Positions 18,591 through 28,586 of a DNA stretch of 64,000 nt are shown here, piece by piece; positions within the stretch are counted from its first letter, which is position 1, and the number at the start of each line of letters is the position of its first letter. The notes beneath the pieces are model-generated. The model saw nothing but the letters and a program-made list of their open reading frames with translations. It was not told where the DNA came from and ran no database searches. A program made the position numbers and the translations under genes. The DNA lies in contig NZ_LR812090.1 in the NCBI RefSeq assembly GCF_903772925.1, positions 2,957,397 through 3,021,396 of the forward strand, read 5' to 3'. Source of the stretch: Alteromonas macleodii. GTDB lineage: Bacteria; Pseudomonadota; Gammaproteobacteria; Enterobacterales; Alteromonadaceae.

Positions 18591-19580
18591 ATGCAACCAC
18601 AAAACAACAAAGTGATAAGAGCAGTAGTAAGAACGATATTAACGAGCGCATTGTTCGCTTCGGCGACGGTAGGCTTTTCAACTAACGCGGCAATAATAGG
18701 CAGCAGTTATGGGAATGCAGTCTATGTCGACCTATCCATTACGAGTAATGTTGGAAATGTGGTCTCTACAATTGCTAACTCAACTATTAACTTAGCTCAC
18801 ACCAGCGGTAGTGCTCCTGAAAATTATTCACAGATTGACACTATTATTGGCGCAAGCGCAAATGCTTCGGGTACGTTGGGCAGCCCGATTGACATTACAG
18901 AGTTTGATGGCGCGCTATCTACGGCCATTATTGAAGGCGATTCTCAATCTTCTTTAACGAGTTTTGTCCCAGCAAGTTTTTTTACCTCAGGCCGCGGAAC
19001 AATAAACGACCTCAATCTTGATTTATTTTCAGACTTGCTTGGCATAAGTGGCTTTCTAACCTTACGTGCTGATGTACTTTCAACTGTATCGCGAATTGAT
19101 GGAGACGCCACATCCGGCTCGAACGTCAACCTATCAACAGCAGGTACGTCTGACATTGCAGAAGCAGAGGTAAGCCTTTGGGGAAATAGCGTGAAAGCAA
19201 CTGCACTTGAAAATCAGTCTTTATTTGCTGGTTTGAATATTGCTGACTTCGGCTTAGGTATATTTGTTAATGAAGTTGAGAGAACTTGCTCCGACTTTAC
19301 ATGTACTGAGTCTCGAAACGCGGTTAGAGTATCATTTGAAGATTTCTCGCTGAACGCGCTCTACGATGCAATATTTCCTACAGGAACTCCGCTTAACGGG
19401 CCAGTGCTAAGTTTAACTAATAACCCCATTGTTAACGGAGAAATCATACTAGCAAGTTCGTTTGCTACCACCTCTTCTACAACTGAAGTGAATGCCCCCT
19501 CTACATTTGCACTCTTCCTTCTCGCTGTGGGCTTGCTCGGTGCGAGAAAATTCAGTAGGCAATGCGCTGAATACAGGTAG
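18591..19580 (+). CDS. PEP-CTERM-type exported protein
   Basis: 329 residues: a signal peptide (hydrophobic ILTSALFASATVGFS, cleavage near STNAA), a Ser/Thr/Asn-rich beta-type body with two cysteines (RTCSDFTCTES), and a C-terminal sorting signal in which APSTFALFLLAVGLLGARKF replaces the classic PEP motif, followed by basic residues. This tripartite tail (short motif, membrane helix, Arg/Lys cluster) marks substrates of exosortase, which anchor or release proteins linked to exopolysaccharide. No exosortase lies in the window. The body is not recognised. Confidence 0.78.
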   Translation: MQPQNNKVIRAVVRTILTSALFASATVGFSTNAAIIGSSYGNAVYVDLSITSNVGNVVSTIANSTINLAHTSGSAPENYSQIDTIIGASANASGTLGSPIDITEFDGALSTAIIEGDSQSSLTSFVPASFFTSGRGTINDLNLDLFSDLLGISGFLTLRADVLSTVSRIDGDATSGSNVNLSTAGTSDIAEAEVSLWGNSVKATALENQSLFAGLNIADFGLGIFVNEVERTCSDFTCTESRNAVRVSFEDFSLNALYDAIFPTGTPLNGPVLSLTNNPIVNGEIILASSFATTSSTTEVNAPSTFALFLLAVGLLGARKFSRQCAEYR

Positions 19581-19648
19581 CATCCGCCAGCAATTAGGCA
19601 AGAAGGCTGTGGCGTTCATTCTCTCTTTCTTGCCTTCATTCTCGAAGA

Positions 19649-20701
19649 CTATTTGGCCTGATAGCTTCGATTTTCCTCAATTCTCATCCACTGTGCGCGC
19701 GTGCAGTTTTCAAGCAGTTCAAATGCTTCTACAACTACATCTTGACCTTGGACAAAGGCATGTTTTTCATTACTCTGCCGGTTACTTAAGGCTTCAAGCT
19801 TTTCTCTGGTTCCAGCACGCCCAGGATGGTTCGATAAAAAAACATCAACATTTTGTTCTTTTATTATTCGTTTCATCGTAATGGCAGAGTCAGTATAAGA
19901 CTGAATGCGCGAGACATCAGGACCATAGTTGAGCCCAGTACCGCCCCACAACACAGCCCGATGTTTCTCGTTTCCGTCAACTACGGGAAAAATGACAGTT
20001 AAGGTACCTGGTGTATGGCCCGGCGTAACATAAAGCGATAGTTCAGCACCGTTAACGTTCAATTTTTCACCATCGTCTACCGCCACATCTCGGCTTGGCT
20101 TTTTACCCCAACGATAACTGGCGAATTTATCGTTTTCGAGATAATCCCACTCTACACTACTCATGACTATGCGAGGATCATATGTTGACTTGATAAGTTC
20201 AAACCCACCATAGTGGTCGCCATGGCCATGAGAAATAATAAGGTGAGAGATTGGCTTGTTGCCTAGTCCGAGCGCAGACAAACCATCAATAATGTACTGT
20301 TGAGCTTGGTCGTCATTATTCAACGCATCCACTAGGACAATGCTTTCACCCGTATCGATTGCCCAACTTGCAACGTTGCCTGCCCCCACGTAATAGAGGT
20401 TATCAAAGACCTGCTGGGGTGGTATTTGGCGCCGCCCCTTGCCTTTGCGATCGGACTTGCCTTCACTCTCGGCACGCTTAGGCCTTTCTCGTCGCTTTTC
20501 ATCGAGTTTAAACATATCTCTAGGTGGAGCACTAATATCACAGAGGCTTGCCAAACCAGGAAAATGCGTAGCACTCTCTAGGCCCTTTCGGGCGTAATCC
20601 TGAGCGGTTGGCGAAGAGTTAGCAGTAGTGCAACTAGCGCAAAAAAAAACAGCCCATAAAATAAACGCTATTTTCAGAACGTCCAATTTAACCCTACCCA
20701 C
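19649..20701 (-). CDS. Metallo-beta-lactamase-fold lipoprotein
   Basis: 350 residues. A signal peptide with lipobox CASC (Cys24) predicts a lipid-anchored periplasmic or outer-membrane hydrolase. The zinc motif HGHGDH spans 158-163, with further metal-site motifs TPGHTPGT and SNHPG, resembling the subclass B3 layout. An unusual basic stretch (about 68-92, many Arg/Lys/Glu) lies between the anchor and the catalytic domain. The start codon (GTG 20701) overlaps the 3' end of the TonB receptor gene by 28 bases, so the two are translationally coupled and share Fur control. The substrate is unknown; hydrolysis of an iron chelator is a guess, and a true beta-lactamase is not implied. Confidence 0.82.
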   Translation of the reverse strand: MGRVKLDVLKIAFILWAVFFCASCTTANSSPTAQDYARKGLESATHFPGLASLCDISAPPRDMFKLDEKRRERPKRAESEGKSDRKGKGRRQIPPQQVFDNLYYVGAGNVASWAIDTGESIVLVDALNNDDQAQQYIIDGLSALGLGNKPISHLIISHGHGDHYGGFELIKSTYDPRIVMSSVEWDYLENDKFASYRWGKKPSRDVAVDDGEKLNVNGAELSLYVTPGHTPGTLTVIFPVVDGNEKHRAVLWGGTGLNYGPDVSRIQSYTDSAITMKRIIKEQNVDVFLSNHPGRAGTREKLEALSNRQSNEKHAFVQGQDVVVEAFELLENCTRAQWMRIEENRSYQAK

Positions 20702-22596
20702 AATCTTCTTCCATCTTCAACATACCCAAACTCGTCGTAGCGCATGGTTTTATCAAATGCATTGTAGAGCCCCGTTTGCAATTTAATATTACGCGTAAGC
20801 TTGGTGTTGTAACCTATGTCAAACAAACCGACCCCTGGGGATAAAATAGAACGTGAAGATACTGACGTTAGCGCCGTTTCTTCCCCTCTCACTGTCCATC
20901 TAGACCAAATTTCGCTCACTTGTGATAGACGGTATGTAGTGTTCAACGTGAACAAATGTTTCGGCTGTTGTACCAAAGGTAGGCCTTCATTCGTGCCAGT
21001 TTTTTGCTCTGAACGCGTGAAGCTATACGCACCATTGAATGACCAATTACCAATGTTATATTTTGCTGCAAACTCGGCGCCGTAAGACTCAGCCTCGTCT
21101 ACGTTGATGTTATAGCGGTCAGTTTCATCTAAACAGACTGATAGTTCACATGATGCAATGGCAATTTTATCATCGAAATCATTATGGAAGACGGTGAGAC
21201 TGTACTCCAAGCCCGCATCACCTGAATAGTAAAGCGCGAGCTCTTTGTTTAACGTAGTTTCGGGTGACAAGTCCGGATTCCCATAAACATCTCCCCCTCG
21301 GCTTTCTTGTATCCACCCATCAGCCATTTCTCTTAATTCCGGCGTACGATAGCCAGTAGAGACACCACCTTTCAATACCCAATTATCGTTGATGTTATAC
21401 ACCGCGTACGCACGAGGGCTTATTTGAGAACTAAATTGTTCATTGTCATCTAGGCGAATACCTAACGTAAAGGCTAAGCTATCGTTAACACGCCACTCAT
21501 CTTCGCCATAGATAGACCACTGACTGTTTTCAATATTAGTGGCCTCGCCGCCGTTTGTATCAAAATCATCAAGTGACTCTTCTAGAAACTCTGCCCCTAC
21601 CGTTAGCATGTGGCTATCACTTACAGCCCAAGACCACTGCGAGTTAAGGACTAAATTATCGATGGTGATATCTCTGCCAACGTTTTCAATCGACTCTTGC
21701 TGAATATAACTGCGCGCGGTCAATTCCCCATATTTTCCTTCGTGAGTTAATGCATATGAGTATCTGTTACTTTCAGTCTCTGATAATGAATTTCTTTCTG
21801 GTAACGACTTACCCGGTGTTGAAGTACGTGTCTGATCTTGGAAAATATACTCAAACGTGAGCGTATCTGTCGTGTTTGGGGTTAAATGCAATGCTGTACG
21901 AATGTTGCTTAGGTCTTTTTCAGCGTAACCTCGCTCAATATCGTCTTCGTCTCGCTTTTGGTAAAGGCCGCTGGCTGTGATACTTAACAAATTCTCGATT
22001 AACGGCCCAGAAAAGGCTAGCTGAATTTGGCTATCTGACCCACTGTCCGAATTTTCTTGAATTTTTGTTTCTGCACGAAGGTTACCACTCCATTTTCTGA
22101 AGTTTTTGCGGGTGATGATATTGATTACCCCGCCCATTGCATCTGAACCATACAAGGTAGACATGGGTCCGCGCACAATCTCAATACGTTCTATGCTGTC
22201 CAAGGGAGGTAACCAATCTTGTTCATACCCTCCGCTGCCATTTGGCTGAGACTCTCTTCCCGTTTGTTTTTTTCCATCGACAAGTATTGTGGTGTACTGC
22301 GCGGGTAAACCCCGAATGCTGATATCTTGGCGGTATCCGCCACCTGTTACAGTTATACCGGGCACGTCTCGAAGCGCGTCAGTAATATCTTTGTAGGCGC
22401 GCTGTGCAAGTTGTTTTCTATCAATAACGCTCACTGAGGCAGGCGCCTGAGACAAAAGCTGTTCAAAGCCAGAGGCTGTGACAGTAATACTTTCCACATT
22501 GTTTTGGTTATTAGTTTGTTCACTAGATTGGGCAAACAAGCTCGAAGAAAATAGAGAACACAGTGAAATTGTCAAAAAAGAGGGAGTAAAACGCAT
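20674..22596 (-). CDS. TonB-dependent iron/siderophore receptor
   Basis: A 640-residue outer-membrane beta-barrel. Signal peptide ending SSSLFAQ, TonB box region SITVTASG, plug domain with SIRGLPAQYTTILVDGKK and the conserved GPMSTLYGSDAMGGVINIITRK, then a 22-strand-type barrel ending in aromatic WVGLNWTF. It resembles FepA/CirA/IrgA-type catecholate receptors. The ATG at 22596 is chosen because it starts the signal peptide and because upstream codons run through the Fur box. A downstream metallo-hydrolase is coupled to it. Expected to be induced by iron shortage. Confidence 0.92.
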   Translation of the reverse strand: MRFTPSFLTISLCSLFSSSLFAQSSEQTNNQNNVESITVTASGFEQLLSQAPASVSVIDRKQLAQRAYKDITDALRDVPGITVTGGGYRQDISIRGLPAQYTTILVDGKKQTGRESQPNGSGGYEQDWLPPLDSIERIEIVRGPMSTLYGSDAMGGVINIITRKNFRKWSGNLRAETKIQENSDSGSDSQIQLAFSGPLIENLLSITASGLYQKRDEDDIERGYAEKDLSNIRTALHLTPNTTDTLTFEYIFQDQTRTSTPGKSLPERNSLSETESNRYSYALTHEGKYGELTARSYIQQESIENVGRDITIDNLVLNSQWSWAVSDSHMLTVGAEFLEESLDDFDTNGGEATNIENSQWSIYGEDEWRVNDSLAFTLGIRLDDNEQFSSQISPRAYAVYNINDNWVLKGGVSTGYRTPELREMADGWIQESRGGDVYGNPDLSPETTLNKELALYYSGDAGLEYSLTVFHNDFDDKIAIASCELSVCLDETDRYNINVDEAESYGAEFAAKYNIGNWSFNGAYSFTRSEQKTGTNEGLPLVQQPKHLFTLNTTYRLSQVSEIWSRWTVRGEETALTSVSSRSILSPGVGLFDIGYNTKLTRNIKLQTGLYNAFDKTMRYDEFGYVEDGRRLWVGLNWTF

Positions 22597-22626
22597 ACTT
22601 AATCGATTAATATAAAATAATTCACC

Positions 22627-22645
22627 AATGATAATCATTATCATT
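22627..22645 (-). promoter_or_regulatory. Fur box
   Basis: AATGATAATCATTATCATT, a palindrome apart from its centre base, nearly identical to the classic Fur consensus of repeated GATAAT hexamers. It lies 31-49 bases before the receptor ATG, where it would cover the promoter. Repression by Fur with iron is inferred from the match. Confidence 0.88.
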
Positions 22646-22796
22646 TCAAAGTAAAGCAAGATTTTACTTCTATAATGTTATCGACACATATAACTGCAAT
22701 GTATCGTGGTTTAAGTGAAAACACGCTTTACATCAACTGTCGTATGCGGGCATATTTTAACCAGTTCGCTTATCAGTTTTTTACAAAGGTATTTTT

Positions 22797-23576
22797 ATGA
22801 TTACCGTGGTGTTTAACCAAAAAGGCGGCGTGGGCAAATCAACTATAAGCACCAACTTAGCCGCTCAAAGCGCCAAACTGGGCCATAGAACTTTATTAGT
22901 AGACTTAGACGCTCAAGGAAATAGCACTCACTACACGGGGTTTGACGTCAACGAGCAAAGCCTTACTGTGGCCGATATGTTTAAACAAGTGGTGGGAATA
23001 TTTAGAACCGCAAAGAAACCGAATGTGTTCGTTCACCCTACGCCTTTTGAAAATCTGTTTGTCATGCCGTCCTCACCAGCCTTAGCTGATGTAGAGCGAG
23101 AACTTGAATCTCGATACAAAATTTTTAAGCTTAAAGATGCGCTGAAGGAGTTAAAAGGGGAATTCGACCATATCTTTATTGATACGCCACCAAATTTTAA
23201 TTTCTATTCAAAAGCGGCACTTATTGCTGCAGATGGCTTTTGTGTACCTTTTGATTGTGATGACTTTTCCGCACAAGCTATCGAGCTCTTACTCGACAAT
23301 GCAACAGAACTTAAAGAGGACCATAACCCAGAACTTAAGCTATTGGGCATTGTAGTCAATCAATTTAGTAGTCAGGCAAAACTGCCTACAGAACTAGTGC
23401 AATCGCTCAAGCAACAAGGGTTGCCAGTGTTAGAAAGCTATATAAGTGCTACAGTGAAGGTGAAAGAGTCTCATTCTAAGCGTGTGCCGCTGCCCTTCTA
23501 TCTACCAAAGCACAAGGTCACCGGGCAAATAGAAGCGTTATTTGAAGCGTTAAACGCAGAAAAACGTAATCACTAG
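22797..23576 (+). CDS. ParA/MinD-family ATPase without ParB
   Basis: 259 residues. Deviant Walker A KGGVGKST (9-16), the DLDAQGNST switch I and the IDTPPNF switch II motif identify a ParA-type ATPase that would form DNA- or membrane-bound gradients to position a cargo. No ParB gene or parS-like repeats lie beside it, so it is an orphan that may position a protein complex rather than DNA. The convergent gene 6 bases away encodes a charged 79-residue protein. An AAAGG site precedes the ATG. Confidence 0.88.
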   Translation: MITVVFNQKGGVGKSTISTNLAAQSAKLGHRTLLVDLDAQGNSTHYTGFDVNEQSLTVADMFKQVVGIFRTAKKPNVFVHPTPFENLFVMPSSPALADVERELESRYKIFKLKDALKELKGEFDHIFIDTPPNFNFYSKAALIAADGFCVPFDCDDFSAQAIELLLDNATELKEDHNPELKLLGIVVNQFSSQAKLPTELVQSLKQQGLPVLESYISATVKVKESHSKRVPLPFYLPKHKVTGQIEALFEALNAEKRNH

Positions 23577-23582
23577 AAATGT

Positions 23583-23822
23583 CTAGACATCAATATCAAT
23601 GTGTTTGAGTCCGCCGCTGCTGTTGTCTCGCTCTTTGTCTTTCGAGTTCTCTATTGACGCATCGACTACCTCCGTGCGTTTTATGTCTTGATAGTTGTCG
23701 CGATCTTCTTCACTGAGATGCTCAGACTTTTTTGTTTTCTGCACTTTCTTCACCCGCTCATCGGGTTCCACGGGCACTTTGGTGTTACGAGGCAAAATGG
23801 GAAACAGTAAATCGTTGCTCAT
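23583..23822 (-). CDS. Charged hypothetical protein, 79 residues
   Basis: Very hydrophilic (Lys, Glu, Asp, Ser rich) and probably unstructured: begins MSNDLLFPILPRNTKVPVEPDER and ends GGLKHIDIDV. A consensus AGGAGG ribosome site stands 4 bases before the ATG, which supports translation. Convergent with the parA-like gene, only 6 bases apart. No family recognised. Similar small disordered proteins with a C-terminal H-I-D-(I/V) motif accompany flagellar or motility loci in related bacteria, but I cannot confirm this. Confidence 0.65.
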   Translation of the reverse strand: MSNDLLFPILPRNTKVPVEPDERVKKVQKTKKSEHLSEEDRDNYQDIKRTEVVDASIENSKDKERDNSSGGLKHIDIDV

Positions 23823-24031
23823 ACGCCCTCCTAAAATGTGTATCTGTTTTATAATTTATCGGCAGCAAAGTGCTCAAAATTATGGTTCACAACTAATTCA
23901 TAACGAATAGTTTTATTATATGTATATTAATTTAGAGTTAATGTAGCAAAAGAGTTCAATTTTGCCTTGCAAATCCATGCTCAAACCGCTAATGTTTCAG
24001 CCGTTCGAAATTAGGAATTTAATTCATCAAA

Positions 24032-24076
24032 ATGATTAACTGCGCGGCGAAACATCACCATCACCACAAAGCATAA
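24032..24076 (+). CDS. hisL: his operon leader peptide
   Basis: A 14-codon open frame, MINCAAKHHHHHKA, with five consecutive His codons (24053-24067). It lies 145 bases before hisG and directly in front of three mutually exclusive hairpins. Low histidyl-tRNA would stall the ribosome on the His run and allow antitermination, as in the enteric his operon. Translation from the ATG at 24032 is inferred from this architecture. Confidence 0.92.
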   Translation: MINCAAKHHHHHKA

Positions 24077-24169
24077 CCTTTCAGGTTCGTGCTGGAAGGT
24101 CTATGAATCCTTCCAGTGGCGCAGATAGAAAAATTCTCGACCCTCGGAAGGAAACTTCCGGGGGTTTTT
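24075..24169 (+). promoter_or_regulatory. his transcription attenuator
   Basis: Hairpin A:B AACCT/AGGTT (24075-24087), hairpin C:D CTGGAAGG/CCTTCCAG (24092-24116) and terminator E:F with arms 24140-24150 and 24155-24165 (one T-G pair) followed by five T. Segment D (CCTTCC) can pair with E (GGAAGG at 24146-24151), giving the antiterminator. This matches the classic his leader logic: the His-rich hisL peptide decides which structure forms. Confidence 0.88.
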
Positions 24170-24220
24170 CGTTTTAGGCGCAATCAAAAAGTTAAAACAC
24201 AACGTGTAAGGAACGTTTCA

Positions 24221-25123
24221 ATGAGTAACAGCAACAGACTTCGAATTGCCGTACAAAAATCAGGTCGCTTGAGTGATGACAGCATCGCACTTCTTAAAGC
24301 TATCGGCATTAAATTGAACATTCGTGATCGCCTGCTGATTGCGCACTCAACGAACGAGCCAATTGATTTACTTCGCGTACGTGATGACGACATTCCAGGC
24401 CTTGTTATGGATGGCGTTTGCGACCTTGGTTTCATTGGCGAAAATGAGCTTGAAGAAAAAATGCTTGAACGCAAAGCAGCAGGCAAGCCGTTTGAGTATG
24501 AAGTATTACGTCGTCTAGACTACGGCGGCTGCAGGCTGTCAATTGCCGTACCTAATGAGATGGATTACGACGGCATTAAGTCTTTAGAAGGTAAAAAAGT
24601 AGCAACCACTTACCCTTACCTTCTTGAGCGCTACTTCAAAGACCAAGGCATTAACGCAAAAGCTGTAATGCTACAGGGCTCAGTAGAAGTAGCACCTCGC
24701 GCTGGTGTAGCTGACGCTATCTGTGACCTTGTATCAACAGGCGCAACCCTTGAAGCAAATGGTCTTGTAGAAAAAGATGTCATCTTCCGCAGTAAAGCAG
24801 TACTTATCAAACGTACCGACAGCGAACTTAGCGACGAGAAAGTAACACTGGTTAATCGTCTTATGCCTCGTGTTGATGGGGTATTACTGGCGAAAGAAAG
24901 CAAGTACATCATGTTACACGCGCCGAAAGCCTATTTAGAGCAGGTTAAAAGCCTACTTCCAGGTGCTGAAAACCCAACGGTGCTTCCATTAGCTGGAAAT
25001 GAAGAGCAAGTAGCTATCCACGTTGTTTCTACAGAAACCTTATTCTGGGAAACCATGGAAAAGCTTAAAGCCCTTGGTTGTAGTTCTATTCTTGTAATGC
25101 CAATCGAAAAAATGATGGGCTAA
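24221..25123 (+). CDS. hisG: ATP phosphoribosyltransferase (long form)
   Basis: Catalyses the first step of histidine synthesis, ATP + PRPP to phosphoribosyl-ATP. 300 residues, the long HisG form with a C-terminal regulatory domain where histidine binds. Visible motifs: [16 protein letters not shown] at the N-terminus, [15 protein letters not shown], and the PRPP loop region [15 protein letters not shown]. The ATG at 24221 has TAAGGAA upstream and follows the attenuator; the frame is open further 5' but through the terminator hairpin, so that is not used. Confidence 0.97.
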   Translation: MSNSNRLRIAVQKSGRLSDDSIALLKAIGIKLNIRDRLLIAHSTNEPIDLLRVRDDDIPGLVMDGVCDLGFIGENELEEKMLERKAAGKPFEYEVLRRLDYGGCRLSIAVPNEMDYDGIKSLEGKKVATTYPYLLERYFKDQGINAKAVMLQGSVEVAPRAGVADAICDLVSTGATLEANGLVEKDVIFRSKAVLIKRTDSELSDEKVTLVNRLMPRVDGVLLAKESKYIMLHAPKAYLEQVKSLLPGAENPTVLPLAGNEEQVAIHVVSTETLFWETMEKLKALGCSSILVMPIEKMMG

Positions 25124-25136
25124 AAGGCAGACAATT

Positions 25137-26441
25137 ATGATTACTTGGTCATCTCTCTCGGCAAATGAGAAAAAACAGGCGCTAGCCCGCCCGGCTATGG
25201 CCAATAGCCAACAGTTAAAGCAAACCGTGGGCGAGATAATCGCCCGCGTTGAGGCAGATGGTGATGCAGCAGTACTTGATTACACACGTAAATTTGACTG
25301 CCCAGATCTCACTGACCTTGTGCTTTCGCAAGAAAATATCGATACCCTTGCTGCTAAGGTAACGCCCGAGGTAGCAAGTGCTATCGATACTGCGTTTAAC
25401 AACATAAAAATGTTTCACGAAGCGCAAATGCCAAGTGATATTGCGCTAACTACCACACCAGGGGTTAAGTGTGAGCTGCGCTTCACTGCCCTTGACGCAG
25501 TAGGTCTTTATATTCCAGGCGGCAGTGCTCCACTTCCCTCTACCGTGCTGATGCTTGGTGTACCAGCGCTAGTGGCAGGTTGTGAGAACAAACTACTGTG
25601 CACACCGCCAAACAAAGAGCAGCTTATCGCCCCTGAAATTGCCTATGCAGCTAGAAAGTGCGGTATTGATAAGATCTTTTTATGCGGCGGAGCGCAAGCG
25701 GTTGCAGCCATGGCGCTAGGTACTGAAACGATTCCTCAGGTCGATAAAATTTTCGGGCCGGGCAATAGTTTTGTAACTGAAGCAAAACAACTAGTTAGCC
25801 AACGCGCTGATGGTGCGGCCATTGATATGCCGGCTGGTCCATCAGAAGTGTTAGTACTTGCTGATGAATTCGCAAACCCTGAGTTCGTCGCTGCAGACTT
25901 ACTTTCTCAAGCAGAGCACGGTCCTGACTCGCAGGCTATTTTGGTATCTAACAGCGCTACGCTCATTGAAGAAGCTAAAGCCGCCGTTGAACGTCAGTTA
26001 GCGACCTTATCTCGCGCTGAAATTGCACGCCCTGCTATGGAAAATGCACGCTATATACTGGCCGATTCAATTGAACAGGCTATTGAAGCAAGTAACGCTT
26101 ACGCGGCTGAACACTTAATCGTGCAAATAGAAAACGCCCGTGATTATTTACCAAAAATTAAATATGCCGGCTCGATTTTCTTAGGCCCTTGGTCGCCAGA
26201 ATCTGCAGGCGACTATGCGTCAGGCACTAACCACGTGCTGCCCACATACGGCTATGCTAAGAATTACTCTAGCCTTGGTCTGTTGGACTTTATGCGTCGC
26301 TACACGATTCAAGAGTTAAGTGAAGACGGCATGCGCAATTTAGGCCCTGCAATTATGGCACTAGCGGCAGCAGAAGGATTAGACGCCCACGAACAGGCTG
26401 TTGCACTTCGTATGCAGGCACTTAAGCAGGGAGACGCCTAA
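25137..26441 (+). CDS. hisD: Histidinol dehydrogenase
   Basis: 434 residues, NAD-dependent zinc enzyme that oxidises L-histidinol twice to L-histidine, the last two steps. Signature stretches: YIPGGSAPLPSTVLMLGVPA, IFGPGNSFVTEAKQL, DMPAGPSEVLVLAD, LLSQAEHGPDSQA, and SAGDYASGTNHVLPT. 13 bases behind hisG; its stop overlaps the hisC start as TAATG, indicating coupled translation. Confidence 0.97.
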   Translation: MITWSSLSANEKKQALARPAMANSQQLKQTVGEIIARVEADGDAAVLDYTRKFDCPDLTDLVLSQENIDTLAAKVTPEVASAIDTAFNNIKMFHEAQMPSDIALTTTPGVKCELRFTALDAVGLYIPGGSAPLPSTVLMLGVPALVAGCENKLLCTPPNKEQLIAPEIAYAARKCGIDKIFLCGGAQAVAAMALGTETIPQVDKIFGPGNSFVTEAKQLVSQRADGAAIDMPAGPSEVLVLADEFANPEFVAADLLSQAEHGPDSQAILVSNSATLIEEAKAAVERQLATLSRAEIARPAMENARYILADSIEQAIEASNAYAAEHLIVQIENARDYLPKIKYAGSIFLGPWSPESAGDYASGTNHVLPTYGYAKNYSSLGLLDFMRRYTIQELSEDGMRNLGPAIMALAAAEGLDAHEQAVALRMQALKQGDA

Positions 26442-27520
26442 TGTCGTCACTTATCGATAACCTAATCAACGACAACCTTGTGCCGCTAAAGCCGTATGAA
26501 TCGGCGCGTCGCTTGTTTTCAGGCGGTCAAGATTGGCTTAATGCCAACGAGTCACCTTATGCTAATGAATACAGCGTTAATAGCAGTAACTTTAACCGCT
26601 ATCCGTCGTGTCAGCCTGAAGCGGTAGTGAGTGGTTACGCCAATTATGCAGGCCTTGATAAGTCGCAGCTAATCGTTACTCGTGGTGCAGATGAAGGCAT
26701 TGAATTGCTTATTCGTACCTTCTGTACGCCGGGTAAAGATAAGATTCTTATCTGCCCGCCTACCTACGGTATGTATGCAATCAGCGCTGAAACCTGCGAT
26801 GTGGGCATTAAAAAAGTCCCTTTAAACGATGATTTCAGCTTGAATGTAAATGCCGTTTGCGCCGAAGAAGACGTGAATGTGATTTTCATCTGCGCGCCAA
26901 ATAACCCAACCGGTACGCCGGTCGCTCGCGAAGACATTAAAACTGTACTTAATCACTTTGCCGATAAAGCGCTCGTTGTTGTCGATGAAGCGTACATTGA
27001 GTTCGATGCTGACAATACCTGGGCAAATGAGATAAACAACTACCCTAACCTTGTTGTACTTCGTACGCTTTCGAAAGCGTTTGCGCTTGCTGGGCTTCGC
27101 TGTGGTTTTACACTCGCTCAGGCACCGGTGATTCAAGCTCTACTTAAAGTGATAGCGCCCTATCCTATCCCAGAGCCAGTGGCGCAGATTGCCGCGCAAG
27201 CATTATCGGCCGAGTCATTAACGTTACTTGAGCTACAGGTTGCAACGCTCAACCGCGAAAAAGAAACATTAGCTGAAGCGTTAGAAGCGGTTGAAGGCTT
27301 TGAGCTAGTTGGTGACAGGCGAGCAAACTTCATTTTGTTCCGCTATGCAAAAGCGCAAGCACTAATGCAATACTTGGTAAGCCAAGGCATGCTTATTCGC
27401 GACCAATCGAAGCAGCTTAATTTACAAAACTGTTTACGCGTAAGCATAGGCACAGAAGAACAAAATCAGCGTCTAATGCAGTTGATTAACGAATTTAAAA
27501 ATAGTGAGGATGCGGCATGA
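26441..27520 (+). CDS. hisC: Histidinol-phosphate aminotransferase
   Basis: 359 residues, PLP-dependent class I/II aminotransferase making histidinol phosphate from imidazole acetol phosphate with glutamate. Motifs: [47 protein letters not shown] and the PLP lysine in [14 protein letters not shown]. Starts at the TAATG overlap with hisD and ends in an ATGA overlap with hisB. Confidence 0.97.
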   Translation: MSSLIDNLINDNLVPLKPYESARRLFSGGQDWLNANESPYANEYSVNSSNFNRYPSCQPEAVVSGYANYAGLDKSQLIVTRGADEGIELLIRTFCTPGKDKILICPPTYGMYAISAETCDVGIKKVPLNDDFSLNVNAVCAEEDVNVIFICAPNNPTGTPVAREDIKTVLNHFADKALVVVDEAYIEFDADNTWANEINNYPNLVVLRTLSKAFALAGLRCGFTLAQAPVIQALLKVIAPYPIPEPVAQIAAQALSAESLTLLELQVATLNREKETLAEALEAVEGFELVGDRRANFILFRYAKAQALMQYLVSQGMLIRDQSKQLNLQNCLRVSIGTEEQNQRLMQLINEFKNSEDAA

Positions 27521-28586
27521 GTCAGCAAGCCATTTTATTTATTGACCGCGACGGTACACTTGTTGAAGAGCCGCCAGTCGATAAGCAATTAGACAGTCTT
27601 GAAAAGCTGGTTTTCGAGCCAAACGTCATTCCCGTGTTGCTAAAGCTTAAAGCAGCTGGGTTTAAACTCGTTATGGTAAGTAACCAAGACGGCTTGGGTA
27701 CAGACAGTTTCCCGCAAGAAGACTTCGACAAGCCACACAATGCCATGATGGCGATTTTTGAAAGTCAGGGTGTAGTGTTTGACGACGTACTTATTTGCCC
27801 GCACTTCGATGCTGATAACTGCACATGCCGCAAACCAAAGCTTGGCTTAGTGCAAGAATATTTGCAGCAGGGCAAAGTGGACTTCACCCGCTCTTTTGTA
27901 ATTGGTGACAGAATTACCGACGTACAGCTTGCTGAAAACATGGGTATTCGCAGCTTTCAGTACAATCGTGAAAGCTTAAACTGGAACGATATTCAGAAAA
28001 CCTTGCTGGCGTCTTCACGTATTGCAGAAGTAGTACGCACCACTTCTGAAACCGACATTCGCGTGCGTGTAGATCTTGATTCGCAGGCCAAGTCGACTAT
28101 TCAAACCGGCATGGGCTTTTTTGACCATATGCTCGATCAGATTGCTACACACGGTGGTTTTGAATTAAACCTGACTACCAATGGCGATTTGCACATTGAC
28201 GATCACCACAGCGTGGAAGATACCGCCCTTGCTTTAGGCGAAGCCCTTAAAAAGGCCCTAGGTGATAAACGCGGTATTGGCCGTTTTGGCTTTGCATTAC
28301 CAATGGATGAGTGTCGTGCTGAATGTATCATGGATATTTCAAACCGCCCTCACCTTAAATTTGATGCAGAGTTTAGTCGCGACCAAGTTGGCGAAATGGC
28401 TACTGAAATGGTACCGCACTTCTTCTACTCGCTAGCGCAAAGTATGGGGCTGTCACTGCACCTTTCCACCAGCGAAGGTAACGCTCACCACCAGGTAGAA
28501 AGCCTGTTTAAAGTATTTGGTCGTGCCCTTCGCCAAGCAATTACGCGCCAGGGTGATGCATTACCAAGCAGTAAAGGAGCACTGTA

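Noticed and set aside
22597..22659. Longer 5' start for the TonB receptor
   Set aside because: It would place the Fur box inside the coding region and put 21 residues before the signal peptide.
24116..24220. Longer 5' start for hisG
   Set aside because: The extra codons run through the attenuator terminator; the ATG at 24221 has a ribosome site and matches homologues.
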